DNA from: Chitinophaga sp. S165
Lineage (GTDB): Bacteria; Bacteroidota; Bacteroidia; Chitinophagales; Chitinophagaceae
Direction of reading: 5' to 3'
Assembly (NCBI RefSeq): GCF_003182155.1
Contig: NZ_QGTG01000002.1
Coordinates: forward strand, 1,417,613 to 1,481,612
DNA: 64,000 nt
The notes beneath the pieces were generated by a model. The model was not told the DNA's origin and searched no databases. It worked only from the letters and a program-made list of their open reading frames with translations. The translations under genes and the position numbers were made by a program. This document shows, piece after piece, positions 16,797 through 24,740 of the stretch; positions within the stretch are counted from its first letter, which is position 1, and each line of letters begins with the position of its first letter.

Positions 16797-17708
16797 TTAG
16801 ATCGTACCAATCAGTTTTGTATTACCGAAGTCGCAAGCGCTGCAACCATCCTGACCGAAAGGACCATCTGTACCAGAGCATGCAGGGAAGTTCCAGTAAT
16901 TCCTGTCGCGGAATAAAGGCCCTCTACCAGGATCACCCCAGTTACCACTGAAGTTGAATTCAGTAGCACTGCAACTCATTTGTACCAGCCTTCTTGATGT
17001 CAGCACCTCATCTTTAGTGCCACTGGGATTTCTGTAATCGCCCCAATAAGCACATTCATACCCAGGCAGTGTAATAGAACTTCCGAAATGGTAGTTGCCA
17101 TGCGCATACTTTCCTACCCATGTTTTTACTACTGTTCCCGCTGAAACGCTTCTCCAGTCTTTAGTATAATACCCGCCGTGCTGGAAATAAGTAACAGAGA
17201 TGATACGTTGTGTAGATTGATTGAACTGTACTACTATATGTTCCAGGTCATAGTCATGTCCACCGAGATTAGAGAAACAGTTTTCCTGGCGTTTGTAAGC
17301 CCACCAATAGTCAATGAAGATCCTGTTAGGATCACTTGGATGGATCTGTACATCGTAATAAGTCGGGAAGTCCATAGATCTTGCAACGGACCTATCCACC
17401 AATACCAGTTTGCCGCCACATACAGTTGTAGCAGGATCTGAGCTTGAGAAAATGTTTTCCGCAGAAGTAGGATAATCAGGAGAGGCGCGGTCAAATTTAA
17501 CCAATGGGGCAAATTGTGTTGCCCATGTTTGCGCAGTAGCGCCGCTTACTTTTTGAGAACTTTCCTGGCAGGCGCAAGGTGCAGCAGCTGCGGCTACAGC
17601 CACTTCGGATTCAATTTCCATTTTTGGCGCCAGGTCATCGGATTTCTGACATTGTGTTAACAGCAGCAGGCTACAGCAGCTTAACAGAATAAGGGATGTT
17701 TTTTTCAT
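16797..17708 (-). CDS. Secreted lipoprotein with NPP1/Vps62-like fold
   Basis: I start at 17708 (MKKTSLILLSCCSLLLLTQC, lipobox LTQC); the longer ORF to 17756 adds 16 residues in front of a good signal. 303 residues. The mature protein has YYDVQIHPSDPNRIFIDYWW, GGHDYDLEHIVVQF, VTYFQHGGYY and GKYAHGNYHF. The spacing of GHxxDxE, then a strand, then xxHGGY recalls the NPP1 (NLP) heptapeptide GHRHDWE and the Vps62-like family, though R, H and W of the heptapeptide are changed. Six or more Cys near the C-terminus suggest disulphides. The relation is distant and function is unknown; a necrosis-inducing activity should not be assumed. Confidence 0.6.
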   Translation of the reverse strand: MKKTSLILLSCCSLLLLTQCQKSDDLAPKMEIESEVAVAAAAAPCACQESSQKVSGATAQTWATQFAPLVKFDRASPDYPTSAENIFSSSDPATTVCGGKLVLVDRSVARSMDFPTYYDVQIHPSDPNRIFIDYWWAYKRQENCFSNLGGHDYDLEHIVVQFNQSTQRIISVTYFQHGGYYTKDWRSVSAGTVVKTWVGKYAHGNYHFGSSITLPGYECAYWGDYRNPSGTKDEVLTSRRLVQMSCSATEFNFSGNWGDPGRGPLFRDRNYWNFPACSGTDGPFGQDGCSACDFGNTKLIGTI

Positions 17709-17978
17709 TATGATAGTTTTAAAGGAAAAACACGTGGATTCACTTGATATGCACAATACAGGTATTCACGGATGTCGATATAGGTGATACGGGTGTCAAC
17801 AAAAATATAAAAGTGATGGGGCGTGTACGTTACGGGAATATTAACAATATGTCATTTTTACGAGGGTTTAAGTTGAAGTAGTAATCTACAATAAATAACT
17901 GAAATAGAAGTGTTACGGAACTATTACTTCCGCAACTCGTGGTTATAGTCATGATATTTCTTATTTAAAACTTAATTT

Positions 17979-19541
17979 ATGCCTGAAGGAGCATTGAAAG
18001 TTGTTGAGCGCAGTAGTGATGGTCTCAATAACCAGGACAAGATCGATCGACGTGAGTTAAAGGAAAAAATATCTTCTACACATACCGAAGAACTTATAAT
18101 CGGATTATGTGGACCTATCGGTACTGATATTCATTTCGTAGCAGATTCACTTAAGCATATTTTGGAAAGTGAATATAATTACGATTGCCGTATTATTAAG
18201 CTTAGTTCAATTATTAGAAAAAAGGCAAAAGTTCTGGAAGAGGCAAAATTTGCCTCAAAATATCTTTATCTCGAGGCATTAATTGACGCAGGGAATGAAT
18301 TTAGAAGAGAGAATGGTGCAAATATACTCGCCCAATTAGCCATTAGTGAGATCGCAGCTCATCGCGAAGACTTAATGAAAAAGGACAAAGATTTTACATT
18401 TACCACAAAGCGAGTGTGTTATATTGTCGACTCTATTAAGAATCATGAAGAGCTGGAGTTGTTTAGGTTAATTTACTCAGGATTATTTTATTTTTTTGGT
18501 GTTTTTTCAAATGTTCAAATTAGGGAGAAAGTGCTTGAAAAAAAGGGATTGAAAAAGGAGGAGATTTATCATTTGATAGATAGAGATTCGGGTGAAGAAG
18601 TGAGGTTTGGGCAAAGGGTCTCAGATACCTTTACCAAAGCAGATTTTTTTCTTCGGCTGGATCAGTCCAATGGGAAAGTTACGAAGGCTAAAATATCCCG
18701 TTTTTTAAGTTTAATCTTCAATTCGGAAATAATTACGCCTACAAACCATGAAACGGCTATGTATCAGGCATTTGCTGCAGCAGGGAACTCAGCTTGCTTA
18801 AGCCGGCAAGTGGGGGCTTCTATTACGGACGAAAAAGGAGAAATTGTTTCTGTTGGTTGGAATGATGTGCCAAAGTACGGGGGCGGCGTATATAAATCTA
18901 TCGGAACGGATCTACTTGGAGCTGACGACCACAGATGTATGAACTTTGAAACTGGTAAGTGTTTTAATGATGAAGAGAAGAGTATTATAAGGGATGTTTT
19001 GGTCAAGGACCTCGTTAAAAACAAGGTCATTAAAGAATCCGATATAAGCATTGTAACTGACATTATAAAAAAATCTCGTTTAAAAGAACTAATTGAATTC
19101 TCAAGGGCGGTTCACGCTGAAATGCATGCCATAATTGAAGGTAGCCAGAATTCTGCGCAAGGGATAAAGGGCGGAAAATTATATTGTACAACTTACCCAT
19201 GCCATAACTGCGCCCGGCATATTGTAGCAGCAGGAATTAGTGAAGTGTATTATATTGAACCGTATCGAAAAAGCCTGGCTCTGAAGTTACATTATGATTC
19301 AATAACAGAAAATGAGACAGAAGATAATAAATTAAAGGTTCTTTTATTCGATGGTGTCTCACCTTTAAGGTTTCTCGAGCTTTTTAAAATGTCTGAAAAT
19401 GCCAGGAAAGTAAATGGGAAAAAAATAGACGTCGAGAAAAAAAGTGCTTTACCAAAGAAAACTATATCTTTACAAGCGATACCTATATTAGAAAAAAAGG
19501 TTATTGAAGATTTGAAGGAAAAGCATCTTATAAATAGTTAA
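17979..19541 (+). CDS. Anti-phage dCTP deaminase, DcdV-like
   Basis: 520 residues in two domains. The N-terminal P-loop domain starts with LIIGLCGPIGTDIHFVADSL (about 41-60), a deviant Walker A without the Lys. The C-terminal domain is a zinc-dependent cytidine/dCMP deaminase: H379-A-E381 and PC408HNC411 give the zinc ligands and catalytic Glu. This two-domain plan, the odd P-loop and the positions fit DcdV, which depletes dCTP/dCMP during phage infection. The segment is visibly AT-rich compared with flanking genes, indicating transfer. A 67-codon gene overlaps its stop by one base. In Vibrio, the small RNA DifV upstream of dcdV controls the enzyme; I do not recognise a counterpart in 17757-17978. 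Confidence 0.88.
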   Translation: MPEGALKVVERSSDGLNNQDKIDRRELKEKISSTHTEELIIGLCGPIGTDIHFVADSLKHILESEYNYDCRIIKLSSIIRKKAKVLEEAKFASKYLYLEALIDAGNEFRRENGANILAQLAISEIAAHREDLMKKDKDFTFTTKRVCYIVDSIKNHEELELFRLIYSGLFYFFGVFSNVQIREKVLEKKGLKKEEIYHLIDRDSGEEVRFGQRVSDTFTKADFFLRLDQSNGKVTKAKISRFLSLIFNSEIITPTNHETAMYQAFAAAGNSACLSRQVGASITDEKGEIVSVGWNDVPKYGGGVYKSIGTDLLGADDHRCMNFETGKCFNDEEKSIIRDVLVKDLVKNKVIKESDISIVTDIIKKSRLKELIEFSRAVHAEMHAIIEGSQNSAQGIKGGKLYCTTYPCHNCARHIVAAGISEVYYIEPYRKSLALKLHYDSITENETEDNKLKVLLFDGVSPLRFLELFKMSENARKVNGKKIDVEKKSALPKKTISLQAIPILEKKVIEDLKEKHLINS

Positions 19542-19744
19542 TGATGAAAAAGGGGAAAAAGCATAAGAGCAATAACAGTAATCAAATCCAACTTGGATTT
19601 GATCCAATAGTTCCCAACAATACAGGACTCAGCAATACTCCCAATGCATCGGATAGTGTAAAAGAAGTTCATAGTGCGAAAATTGTACAGATGGATAGTA
19701 AGGCGTACCTATACAGGAGTATCTTGAATCGAAAAATGGAATAA
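19541..19744 (+). CDS. Small protein translationally coupled to the DcdV-like gene
   Basis: 67 residues starting in the TAATG stop/start overlap with the deaminase gene (an alternative ATG lies 3 bases on). The N-terminus is very basic (MMKKGKKHKSNN), the rest polar (GFDPIVPNNTGLSNT, MDSKAYLYRSILNRKME). No signal peptide, membrane segment or known domain. The overlap and common terminator indicate obligate co-expression, so a regulator, inhibitor or accessory factor of the deaminase is a fair inference. I do not recognise the family. Confidence 0.65.
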   Translation: MMKKGKKHKSNNSNQIQLGFDPIVPNNTGLSNTPNASDSVKEVHSAKIVQMDSKAYLYRSILNRKME

Positions 19745-19768
19745 TTGATATCCTTATCATAGAAAGTT

Positions 19769-19797
19769 AAAGCCTGCTTTTTAAGCGGGCTTTTTTA
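19769..19797 (+). terminator. Intrinsic terminator of the DcdV-like operon
   Basis: Stem AAGCCTGCT/AGCGGGCTT (one G-T) followed by TTTTTT. Confidence 0.9.
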
Positions 19798-19873
19798 ATA
19801 CTGTTTAAAATAAAAAAGACGGACGGTAACTATGAGCTGGTTACTTTATTAACATTATAAGATAGCTTAAATA

Positions 19874-20710
19874 CTACAGATAGATATTCACCTTGTACAA
19901 ATACCATCCATTCCCAAGTGATCTTAACATCATTACTTTGTCCGGTCGTAATTCAGGCAGATACTTCTTTTTACGCGCATAAAGATATCCTACCTGATCA
20001 TTCATTACATGAAAGTCGATACATTCCACCGGCAGGAACCCGCCTGTTGTAACATTGCTGATCAGTAAGGGACTATATGCAGCTGTACGTGTATTAACTA
20101 AAGTTGGTGTTTCGGTTTCGGGGGATTTTGAAGTTTTGTTCACCTCCTTCAACAACTGGTTAAAGGTCGCTTTATGTCGCTGAAAATGTGCTATGAGGCT
20201 GTCATCTGGCGCTAGTTTCAATCTCAAACTATTCAGAATGAAAGAAAAATCTTCCTTGGTTTTATACGGAGGATTTTCCTGCTGCTGATAGATAGTAAGC
20301 AGACTATCCAGCTGAGTTGGCGTAATTGCCTCCATTTCATCCTTTATGCGCCTATGCATGCGCGCGAGCGTAGGTGTTGCTATTGCATACATTTTCCATC
20401 GTGAATCTTCTTTAGTGAAATGAAGATATTTATCAGTAACGCCGCCTTTGTTATCTACAATGGTCATTGTAACAACGGCCTTATTTGCTGTTTGATGAGT
20501 GATCAGGAAATAGGGCGTTATTCCGGTAGCGAAATCTTTTCCGGACGGGTGACCGTTATAATCGCCTGTGATATGTTTATCTATGAATGTTTGTTTAACT
20601 GCCGGATTAAAAAGCTCTTTAGCTATATCAAGAGGCTTGAGCGCCTGTCCTGAACAGGGAATATATAACATACAGGAGATCAGGATAAATGTTGGCAGTC
20701 TTTTCATCAT
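19874..20710 (-). CDS. Hypothetical exported protein
   Basis: 278 residues with a signal sequence (MMKRLPTFILISCMLYIPCSG; cleavage near GQA or lipidation at the Cys are both possible). A first domain of about 100 residues (YFLITHQTANKAVVTMTIVD, KYLHFTKEDSRWKMYAI) has an NTF2-like or DUF-type look. A helical middle and a beta C-terminus (PVECIDFHVMNDQVGYLYAR, GNGWYLYKVNIYL) follow. No named family recognised. Divergent from the alginate-lyase-family gene across 65 bases. Confidence 0.7.
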   Translation of the reverse strand: MMKRLPTFILISCMLYIPCSGQALKPLDIAKELFNPAVKQTFIDKHITGDYNGHPSGKDFATGITPYFLITHQTANKAVVTMTIVDNKGGVTDKYLHFTKEDSRWKMYAIATPTLARMHRRIKDEMEAITPTQLDSLLTIYQQQENPPYKTKEDFSFILNSLRLKLAPDDSLIAHFQRHKATFNQLLKEVNKTSKSPETETPTLVNTRTAAYSPLLISNVTTGGFLPVECIDFHVMNDQVGYLYARKKKYLPELRPDKVMMLRSLGNGWYLYKVNIYL

Positions 20711-20775
20711 ACGGGCAATTTAGGGAAAATTATCACAGGAGTTTTGTATTATGCGATACATAATGTTGATAACCC

Positions 20776-21924
20776 ATGAAACACGTTACGATTATACTGA
20801 TACTCATTGTATGTTGTTCATTTAATCCGCGGGATAAAGCTATCATCGATGTATTGCGTAAGCAGATATTAGCCGAAGCCTCCACCGCCATGCGTGAGTT
20901 ACCGATGACGGTAACAACTTCCTTCTGCGAACGGAGTGCGGGAGGTAAACATGATTTCTACTCTGAAGGCGATTACTGGTGGCCTGATCCTGCGCATCCG
21001 GATGGTCCTTATATTCAGCGGGATGGTATGACCAATCCAAACAACTTCGTTGCACACCGGCAATACATGATACGTTTCAGCAAAGTGATCGGCACGCTGG
21101 CTTCCGCTTACCGTATTACGGGCGATCAGCAGTATGTTAGTGCAGCAATCCCTCATTTACGTGCCTGGTTTACGGATACTGCCACTTTAATGCATCCAGA
21201 CCTGCAATATGCTCAAGCTATTAAAGGAAGGTTTACCGGCAGAGGTATTGGTATCATTGACGCCATCCACCTGATGGAAGTAGCCCAGGGCGTATTGGTC
21301 ATGCAGGATGCTCCGAACTTTGATAAGAGCCTGTTAACGGGAATTCAGGCATGGTTCAAAGACTATCTCACCTGGGTAACCACGCATCAGTACGGAAAGG
21401 ATGAAATGAATGCAAAGAATAACCACGGCACCTGTTGGGTAATGCAGGTAGCCTGTTTCGCCCAGTTCACCGGGGATACGGCATTACTACGGTTTTGCGC
21501 GGACAGGTTTAAAAATGTATTGCTGCCAAATCAGATGGCGGCGGATGGCAGCTTCCCGTTAGAACTGGCCAGAACAAAGCCATACGGGTATTCCCTCTTC
21601 AACCTGGATGCGATGGTCACTATCTGTCAGATCCTTTCTGACAGCGAGCATGATGTATGGGACTATCAGTTGCCTGATGGCCGTAGCATAAAAAAGGGGA
21701 TCGAATTTATGTACACCTATGTGGCCGATAAAAAGAAATGGGTAAAAGCTAACGATGTGATGTATTTTGATGAATGGCCGGTAGCGCAGCCTTTCCTCGT
21801 ATTCGGAGCCAGGCAATACGGACGGCAGCAGTGGTTTGATACCTGGAAACACCTGGACCATCAACCGAAAAATGAAGAGGTGATACGTAATCTGCCGGTC
21901 CGCAATCCGCTCATATGGTTCTAA
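20776..21924 (+). CDS. Alginate lyase family protein (PF05426-like)
   Basis: 382 residues with an N-terminal export signal ending in CCS (MKHVTIILILIVCCSF), possibly a lipoprotein. The (alpha/alpha) toroid shows family marks: EGDYWWPDPAHPDGPYIQRDG, FVAHRQYMIRFS, LQYAQAIKGRFTGRGIGIID, NAKNNHGTCWVMQVACFAQFT with the conserved NNHG, and FPLELARTKPYGYSLFNLDAM. PF05426 members cleave uronic-acid polysaccharides by beta-elimination. In a soil Bacteroidota the substrate need not be alginate; glucuronan or pectin-derived uronides are alternatives. A 32-codon membrane peptide gene follows 12 bases downstream. Confidence 0.83.
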   Translation: MKHVTIILILIVCCSFNPRDKAIIDVLRKQILAEASTAMRELPMTVTTSFCERSAGGKHDFYSEGDYWWPDPAHPDGPYIQRDGMTNPNNFVAHRQYMIRFSKVIGTLASAYRITGDQQYVSAAIPHLRAWFTDTATLMHPDLQYAQAIKGRFTGRGIGIIDAIHLMEVAQGVLVMQDAPNFDKSLLTGIQAWFKDYLTWVTTHQYGKDEMNAKNNHGTCWVMQVACFAQFTGDTALLRFCADRFKNVLLPNQMAADGSFPLELARTKPYGYSLFNLDAMVTICQILSDSEHDVWDYQLPDGRSIKKGIEFMYTYVADKKKWVKANDVMYFDEWPVAQPFLVFGARQYGRQQWFDTWKHLDHQPKNEEVIRNLPVRNPLIWF

Positions 21925-21936
21925 ACAATAGTGCAT

Positions 21937-22035
21937 ATGGACACAATTACCATCATTGCTATTATTATCGCTGCCGTACTGCTGATAGTGGATGCCCGCA
22001 GGAGGATCAAAAGGCAACGTGAGGATGAGGATTGA
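21937..22035 (+). CDS. Predicted 32-residue single-span membrane peptide
   Basis: ATG at 21937, TGA at 22033, 12 bases after the alginate-lyase-family gene. The product reads MDTITIIAIIIAAVLLIVDA followed by RRRIKRQREDED: one hydrophobic span then a charged cytoplasmic tail, the typical form of small bacterial membrane proteins. The composition is very unlikely for random reading of this DNA. Function unknown. Confidence 0.6.
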   Translation: MDTITIIAIIIAAVLLIVDARRRIKRQREDED

Positions 22036-22087
22036 GGCATGAAAAGCCCCTGATGTTTTGTATTTTCGCAGTATTAATCAGGTATGC

Positions 22088-22666
22088 ATGTTCGAAGTCT
22101 TTCTCGCATATATCAACAGTAAAACAAAGATCACAGATGAAGAAGCGGAAATGATCAAAGCGGTCAGCGTGATCAAAAAACTGCGTAAGAAACAATATCT
22201 ACTGCAGGAAGGTGATGTATGGCGCTACAATGCCTTTATATGCAAGGGATTTCTCCGTACGTACCAGATAGACGACAAGGGGCATGAGCATATTATGAAC
22301 TTTGCGCCTGAAAATTACTGGACAGGCGACAGGGAAAGCCTGCAGAATGAAACACCATCACCCTTCAACATAGACGCCATTGAAGAGACACATGTCCTGC
22401 TGATCAATAAGCAGGATTTTGATAATCTCTGCAAGAAGATACCCGCCTTTAACGACATGGTAAATACGATCCTGCAAAGGAGCTTTAATGCATCCCAGCG
22501 AAGGATCCATGCCGCCATCAGCTATTCAGCGGAAGAAAAATACCAGCATTTCCTGGATACGTTCCCTCATATTGTTAACCGTATTCCCCAGCATATGATA
22601 GCCTCTTACCTGGGGCTTTCTCCCGAAACACTAAGCCGTGTCCGTACCCAGGCGGCAAAGAAATAG
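22088..22666 (+). CDS. Crp/Fnr family transcriptional regulator
   Basis: I start at 22088 (MFEVFLAYINSKTKITDEEA); a 10-residue longer form from 22058 adds nothing family-like. 192 residues. Cyclic-nucleotide-binding beta-roll (KKQYLLQEGDVWRYNAFICKG, RTYQIDDKGHEHIMNFAPEN), dimer helix, and a C-terminal winged helix with RIPQHMIASYLGLSPETLSRVR as recognition region. No Fe-S cysteines. This branch in Bacteroidota usually controls a neighbouring redox or stress gene. The SDR gene follows on the same strand after 115 bases that hold three palindromes. Confidence 0.9.
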   Translation: MFEVFLAYINSKTKITDEEAEMIKAVSVIKKLRKKQYLLQEGDVWRYNAFICKGFLRTYQIDDKGHEHIMNFAPENYWTGDRESLQNETPSPFNIDAIEETHVLLINKQDFDNLCKKIPAFNDMVNTILQRSFNASQRRIHAAISYSAEEKYQHFLDTFPHIVNRIPQHMIASYLGLSPETLSRVRTQAAKK

Positions 22667-22673
22667 GTCCCAA

Positions 22674-22773
22674 TGACATTTGTCAATAGATTTTAGATGT
22701 ATAAGTCAATGGAGTCAGGCCTGACTTCATCGCAATTTTGTGTTGTAAAACAAAAAAATACACAACACAAAAT
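22674..22773 (+). promoter_or_regulatory. Palindrome cluster between regulator and SDR gene
   Basis: Three dyads in 100 bases: TGACATTTGTCA (22674-22685), the perfect 14-mer AGTCAGGCCTGACT (22713-22726), and ATTTTGTGTTGT/ACAACACAAAAT (22735-22746 and 22762-22773). The last ends 8 bases before the SDR start codon and may be an operator or an RNA hairpin covering the start. The TGACA-N2-TGTCA dyad has the shape of a Crp/Fnr-class site. Confidence 0.6.
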
Positions 22774-22781
22774 ATAGCATC

Positions 22782-23645
22782 ATGAAGAAGATAATTTTGA
22801 TCACAGGAACTGGCTCTGGCTTCGGCAGGTTAATGACCAACACTTTATCAAAAGCAGGACATACCGTTATTGCCACCATGCGCGGTATAAACGACAGGCA
22901 TGCAGCGGTAGCCAAAGAACTGGCGGCATTGCCCAATGTCGATGTCCTGGAAATGGACGTAACTGATGATAATTCTGTTAATAATGCTGTAAAAGCAGCA
23001 CTGGCTAAACATGGCAGGATCGACGTACTGGTCAATAATGCCGCCGTGTCAGGCTTTGGCTTGCTGGAATCATGGTCTATCGATCAGATCAAAAAGATGC
23101 AGGAAATAAACCTCTATGGGGTGATCCGTATGTACCAGGCTGTACTGCCCTCCATGCGTAAGCAGAAGAGTGGACTGATCATCAACCTGACATCCGGCGC
23201 CAGTGGTTTTAGCGTACCGTTCATGGTGCCCTATATGATATCAAAGTTCGGTGTAGAGACCATCACCGAAGGCATTCAGGGGGAATTAAAACAGTACGGT
23301 ATTGAAAATGTGTCCATACAACCTGGGGTATATCCTACGGAGATGAATACCGGCGTTAAGGCAGGCATACATGCCGATAAACAGGATATCACTGCCGAGT
23401 ATGGCGAGGCTACCCAAAACCATATTAACGCGATAGGAGGAGCTCTATTTGGCAAAATGGCCGAGTTTAATATGGATCCCCAGGTAATTGCCGACGGGGT
23501 GCTGGCACTGGTCAATATGGAAAAGGGGACCCGTCCGCTACGTTACCCGCTGGATGCCATCGCCCAGGGAACCGACGAGGAGTTCATTAAGGCCAGGGCT
23601 GAGATCAAGACCAGATGGATGGCTAACTATGGTATGCCGGAGTAA
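22782..23645 (+). CDS. Short-chain dehydrogenase/reductase (SDR)
   Basis: 287 residues. Classical SDR: TGTGSGFG dinucleotide loop (8-15), MDVTDD acidic motif, NNAA motif, and catalytic Y151-xxx-K155 (YMISK). The first strand is followed by TMRG, which is more like NADP than NAD use. Substrate unknown. Cytoplasmic. Probably controlled by the Crp/Fnr regulator just upstream, given order, spacing and the palindromes. The 3' flank starts the repeat at 23690. Confidence 0.9.
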   Translation: MKKIILITGTGSGFGRLMTNTLSKAGHTVIATMRGINDRHAAVAKELAALPNVDVLEMDVTDDNSVNNAVKAALAKHGRIDVLVNNAAVSGFGLLESWSIDQIKKMQEINLYGVIRMYQAVLPSMRKQKSGLIINLTSGASGFSVPFMVPYMISKFGVETITEGIQGELKQYGIENVSIQPGVYPTEMNTGVKAGIHADKQDITAEYGEATQNHINAIGGALFGKMAEFNMDPQVIADGVLALVNMEKGTRPLRYPLDAIAQGTDEEFIKARAEIKTRWMANYGMPE

Positions 23646-23689
23646 AGAGGATTGAAATTGCATCAGGACTTTACTTTACAAGCTTTCAA

Positions 23690-23882
23690 CATGTCTTGTC
23701 CTGATATAGGTTTACACTGTTTTAAGGTGTAAACCCATTTCAGGATTATACAATAAGCTTTATACAAGCTTTATCTTACGTTAATCTTACGTCTTTGAAC
23801 GTAAGATTAACGTAAGATAAAGCTTGTATAAAGCTTGTAAAGTGGGAGCTTGTCCAGGCATGTATTAGTACTGTATTAGTAC
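23690..23882. repeat. Interspersed element with 38-bp perfect hairpin (copy 1)
   Basis: Starts with a 22-base segment (23690-23711) that recurs at 63817-63838 with one mismatch. Next is a small hairpin GGTTTACAC/GTGTAAACC (23709-23717, 23727-23735), then the main hairpin: arms 23755-23792 and 23799-23836, 38 bp perfect, loop CTTTGA. Each arm is built of tandem near-11-mers (AAGCTTTATAC, AAGCTTTAT, CTTACGTTAAT, CTTACGT). A tandem 11-mer TGTATTAGTAC twice (23861-23882) follows. No transposase ORF. It may be a MITE, a REP-like element or the end of a lost insertion sequence. Confidence 0.75.
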
Positions 23883-24032
23883 GGAAAAACTTTAAGGTTT
23901 TATCGGAGAGATTCAGGATTGACTTTACAGTTTTTTGCAAATTCAGTATGGACTTTACACTATGTATAGAGAACCGAATAACGACGATATTAAGTAAAAT
24001 GCTAAAATATTTAGTATTTCGGCCCGGTTTCG

Positions 24033-24040
24033 TATCTTTG
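24033..24040 (+). promoter_or_regulatory. Bacteroidota -7 element just upstream of the AlkB start
   Basis: TATCTTTG fits TAnnTTTG; a weak TTAG at 24011-24014 could be the -33 element. The ATG chosen for AlkB is 7 bases downstream, so the mRNA would be leaderless or nearly so. Confidence 0.6.
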
Positions 24041-24046
24041 TACCCT

Positions 24047-24685
24047 ATGCAACTTTTTGATGATTTTGAGCTGTTTGACGAGGGGACAAGGCGTTTCGTA
24101 GACTTTCAACTGCCAAATACAGAGTTAAGGCTTTGGGAACAGTTCTTCCCCAGAACAGAAGCCGATAAATATTTCAGGATACTCAAAGAAACAACCCCCT
24201 GGCAACAGCGTACCCGGAAAATGTATGACAGGATTTTACCTGATCCCCGTTTAACTGCCTATTATGGTGGAACAAAAGGATTTGAATGGACGACAGATCT
24301 GTTGGATATCAAGGCCAAAGTAGAAGCCGCCTGCGGTATTATCTTTGACCGGGTATTGCTGAACTATTACCGGGACGGGAATGATTCCGTATCCTGGCAT
24401 AGTGACACTTTGCCGGCAGATGGTGTGCACCACCCTATTGCTTCCGTTACCTTCGGGGAAACCAGGCTTTTTAAAGTAAGACCCAAAGACCGGTTAGTCA
24501 CCGGTCAGCTGGAAATTCCCTTAACACATGGCAGTTTCCTGTTAATGGGAGAAACCATGCAGGACCATTATGAACATCATATCCCTAAAACCTCGAAAAA
24601 GATCGGTGCACGTATTAACCTGACATTCAGGATCTCCGAACCGGGAAAACAGGTTTACACTATCGCACCGGCATCGCAACCATAA
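24047..24685 (+). CDS. AlkB-type 2-oxoglutarate/Fe(II) dioxygenase (alkylated nucleic acid repair)
   Basis: I start at 24047 (MQLFDDFELFDEGT), 212 residues, the usual length of AlkB/AlkB-like proteins; the frame is open to 23948 but that part lies on the promoter and repeat side. Motifs: PWQQRTRKMYDR nucleotide-lid region, RLTAYYGG, LNYYRDGNDSVSWHSD with iron ligands H and D, DHYEHHIPKT with the second His, and GARINLTFR with the 2-oxoglutarate Arg. It oxidatively removes methyl groups from 1-meA/3-meC in DNA or RNA. Monocistronic. Confidence 0.93.
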   Translation: MQLFDDFELFDEGTRRFVDFQLPNTELRLWEQFFPRTEADKYFRILKETTPWQQRTRKMYDRILPDPRLTAYYGGTKGFEWTTDLLDIKAKVEAACGIIFDRVLLNYYRDGNDSVSWHSDTLPADGVHHPIASVTFGETRLFKVRPKDRLVTGQLEIPLTHGSFLLMGETMQDHYEHHIPKTSKKIGARINLTFRISEPGKQVYTIAPASQP

Positions 24686-24693
24686 ATTCGAAG

Positions 24694-24723
24694 GGAAAAG
24701 CTTTTCCGGACAGCTTAACTTTG
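24694..24723 (+). promoter_or_regulatory. Palindrome and -7 element upstream of the DUF434 gene
   Basis: 14-base palindrome GGAAAAGCTTTTCC (24694-24707) and TAACTTTG (24716-24723), a match to TAnnTTTG. The palindrome occupies the spacer where a repressor could block RNA polymerase. The -33 element is not clear. Confidence 0.5.
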
Positions 24724-24740
24724 ACATTCACTCCCCCGTC

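Noticed and set aside
17757..17978. DifV-like small RNA ahead of the DcdV-like gene
   Set aside because: No convincing stable structure, promoter and terminator together could be seen; absence is not proven.
23755..23836. CRISPR array or iteron origin at the tandem 11-mers
   Set aside because: Units are contiguous with no unique spacers, no cas genes or replication gene nearby; hairpin repeat is the simpler reading.
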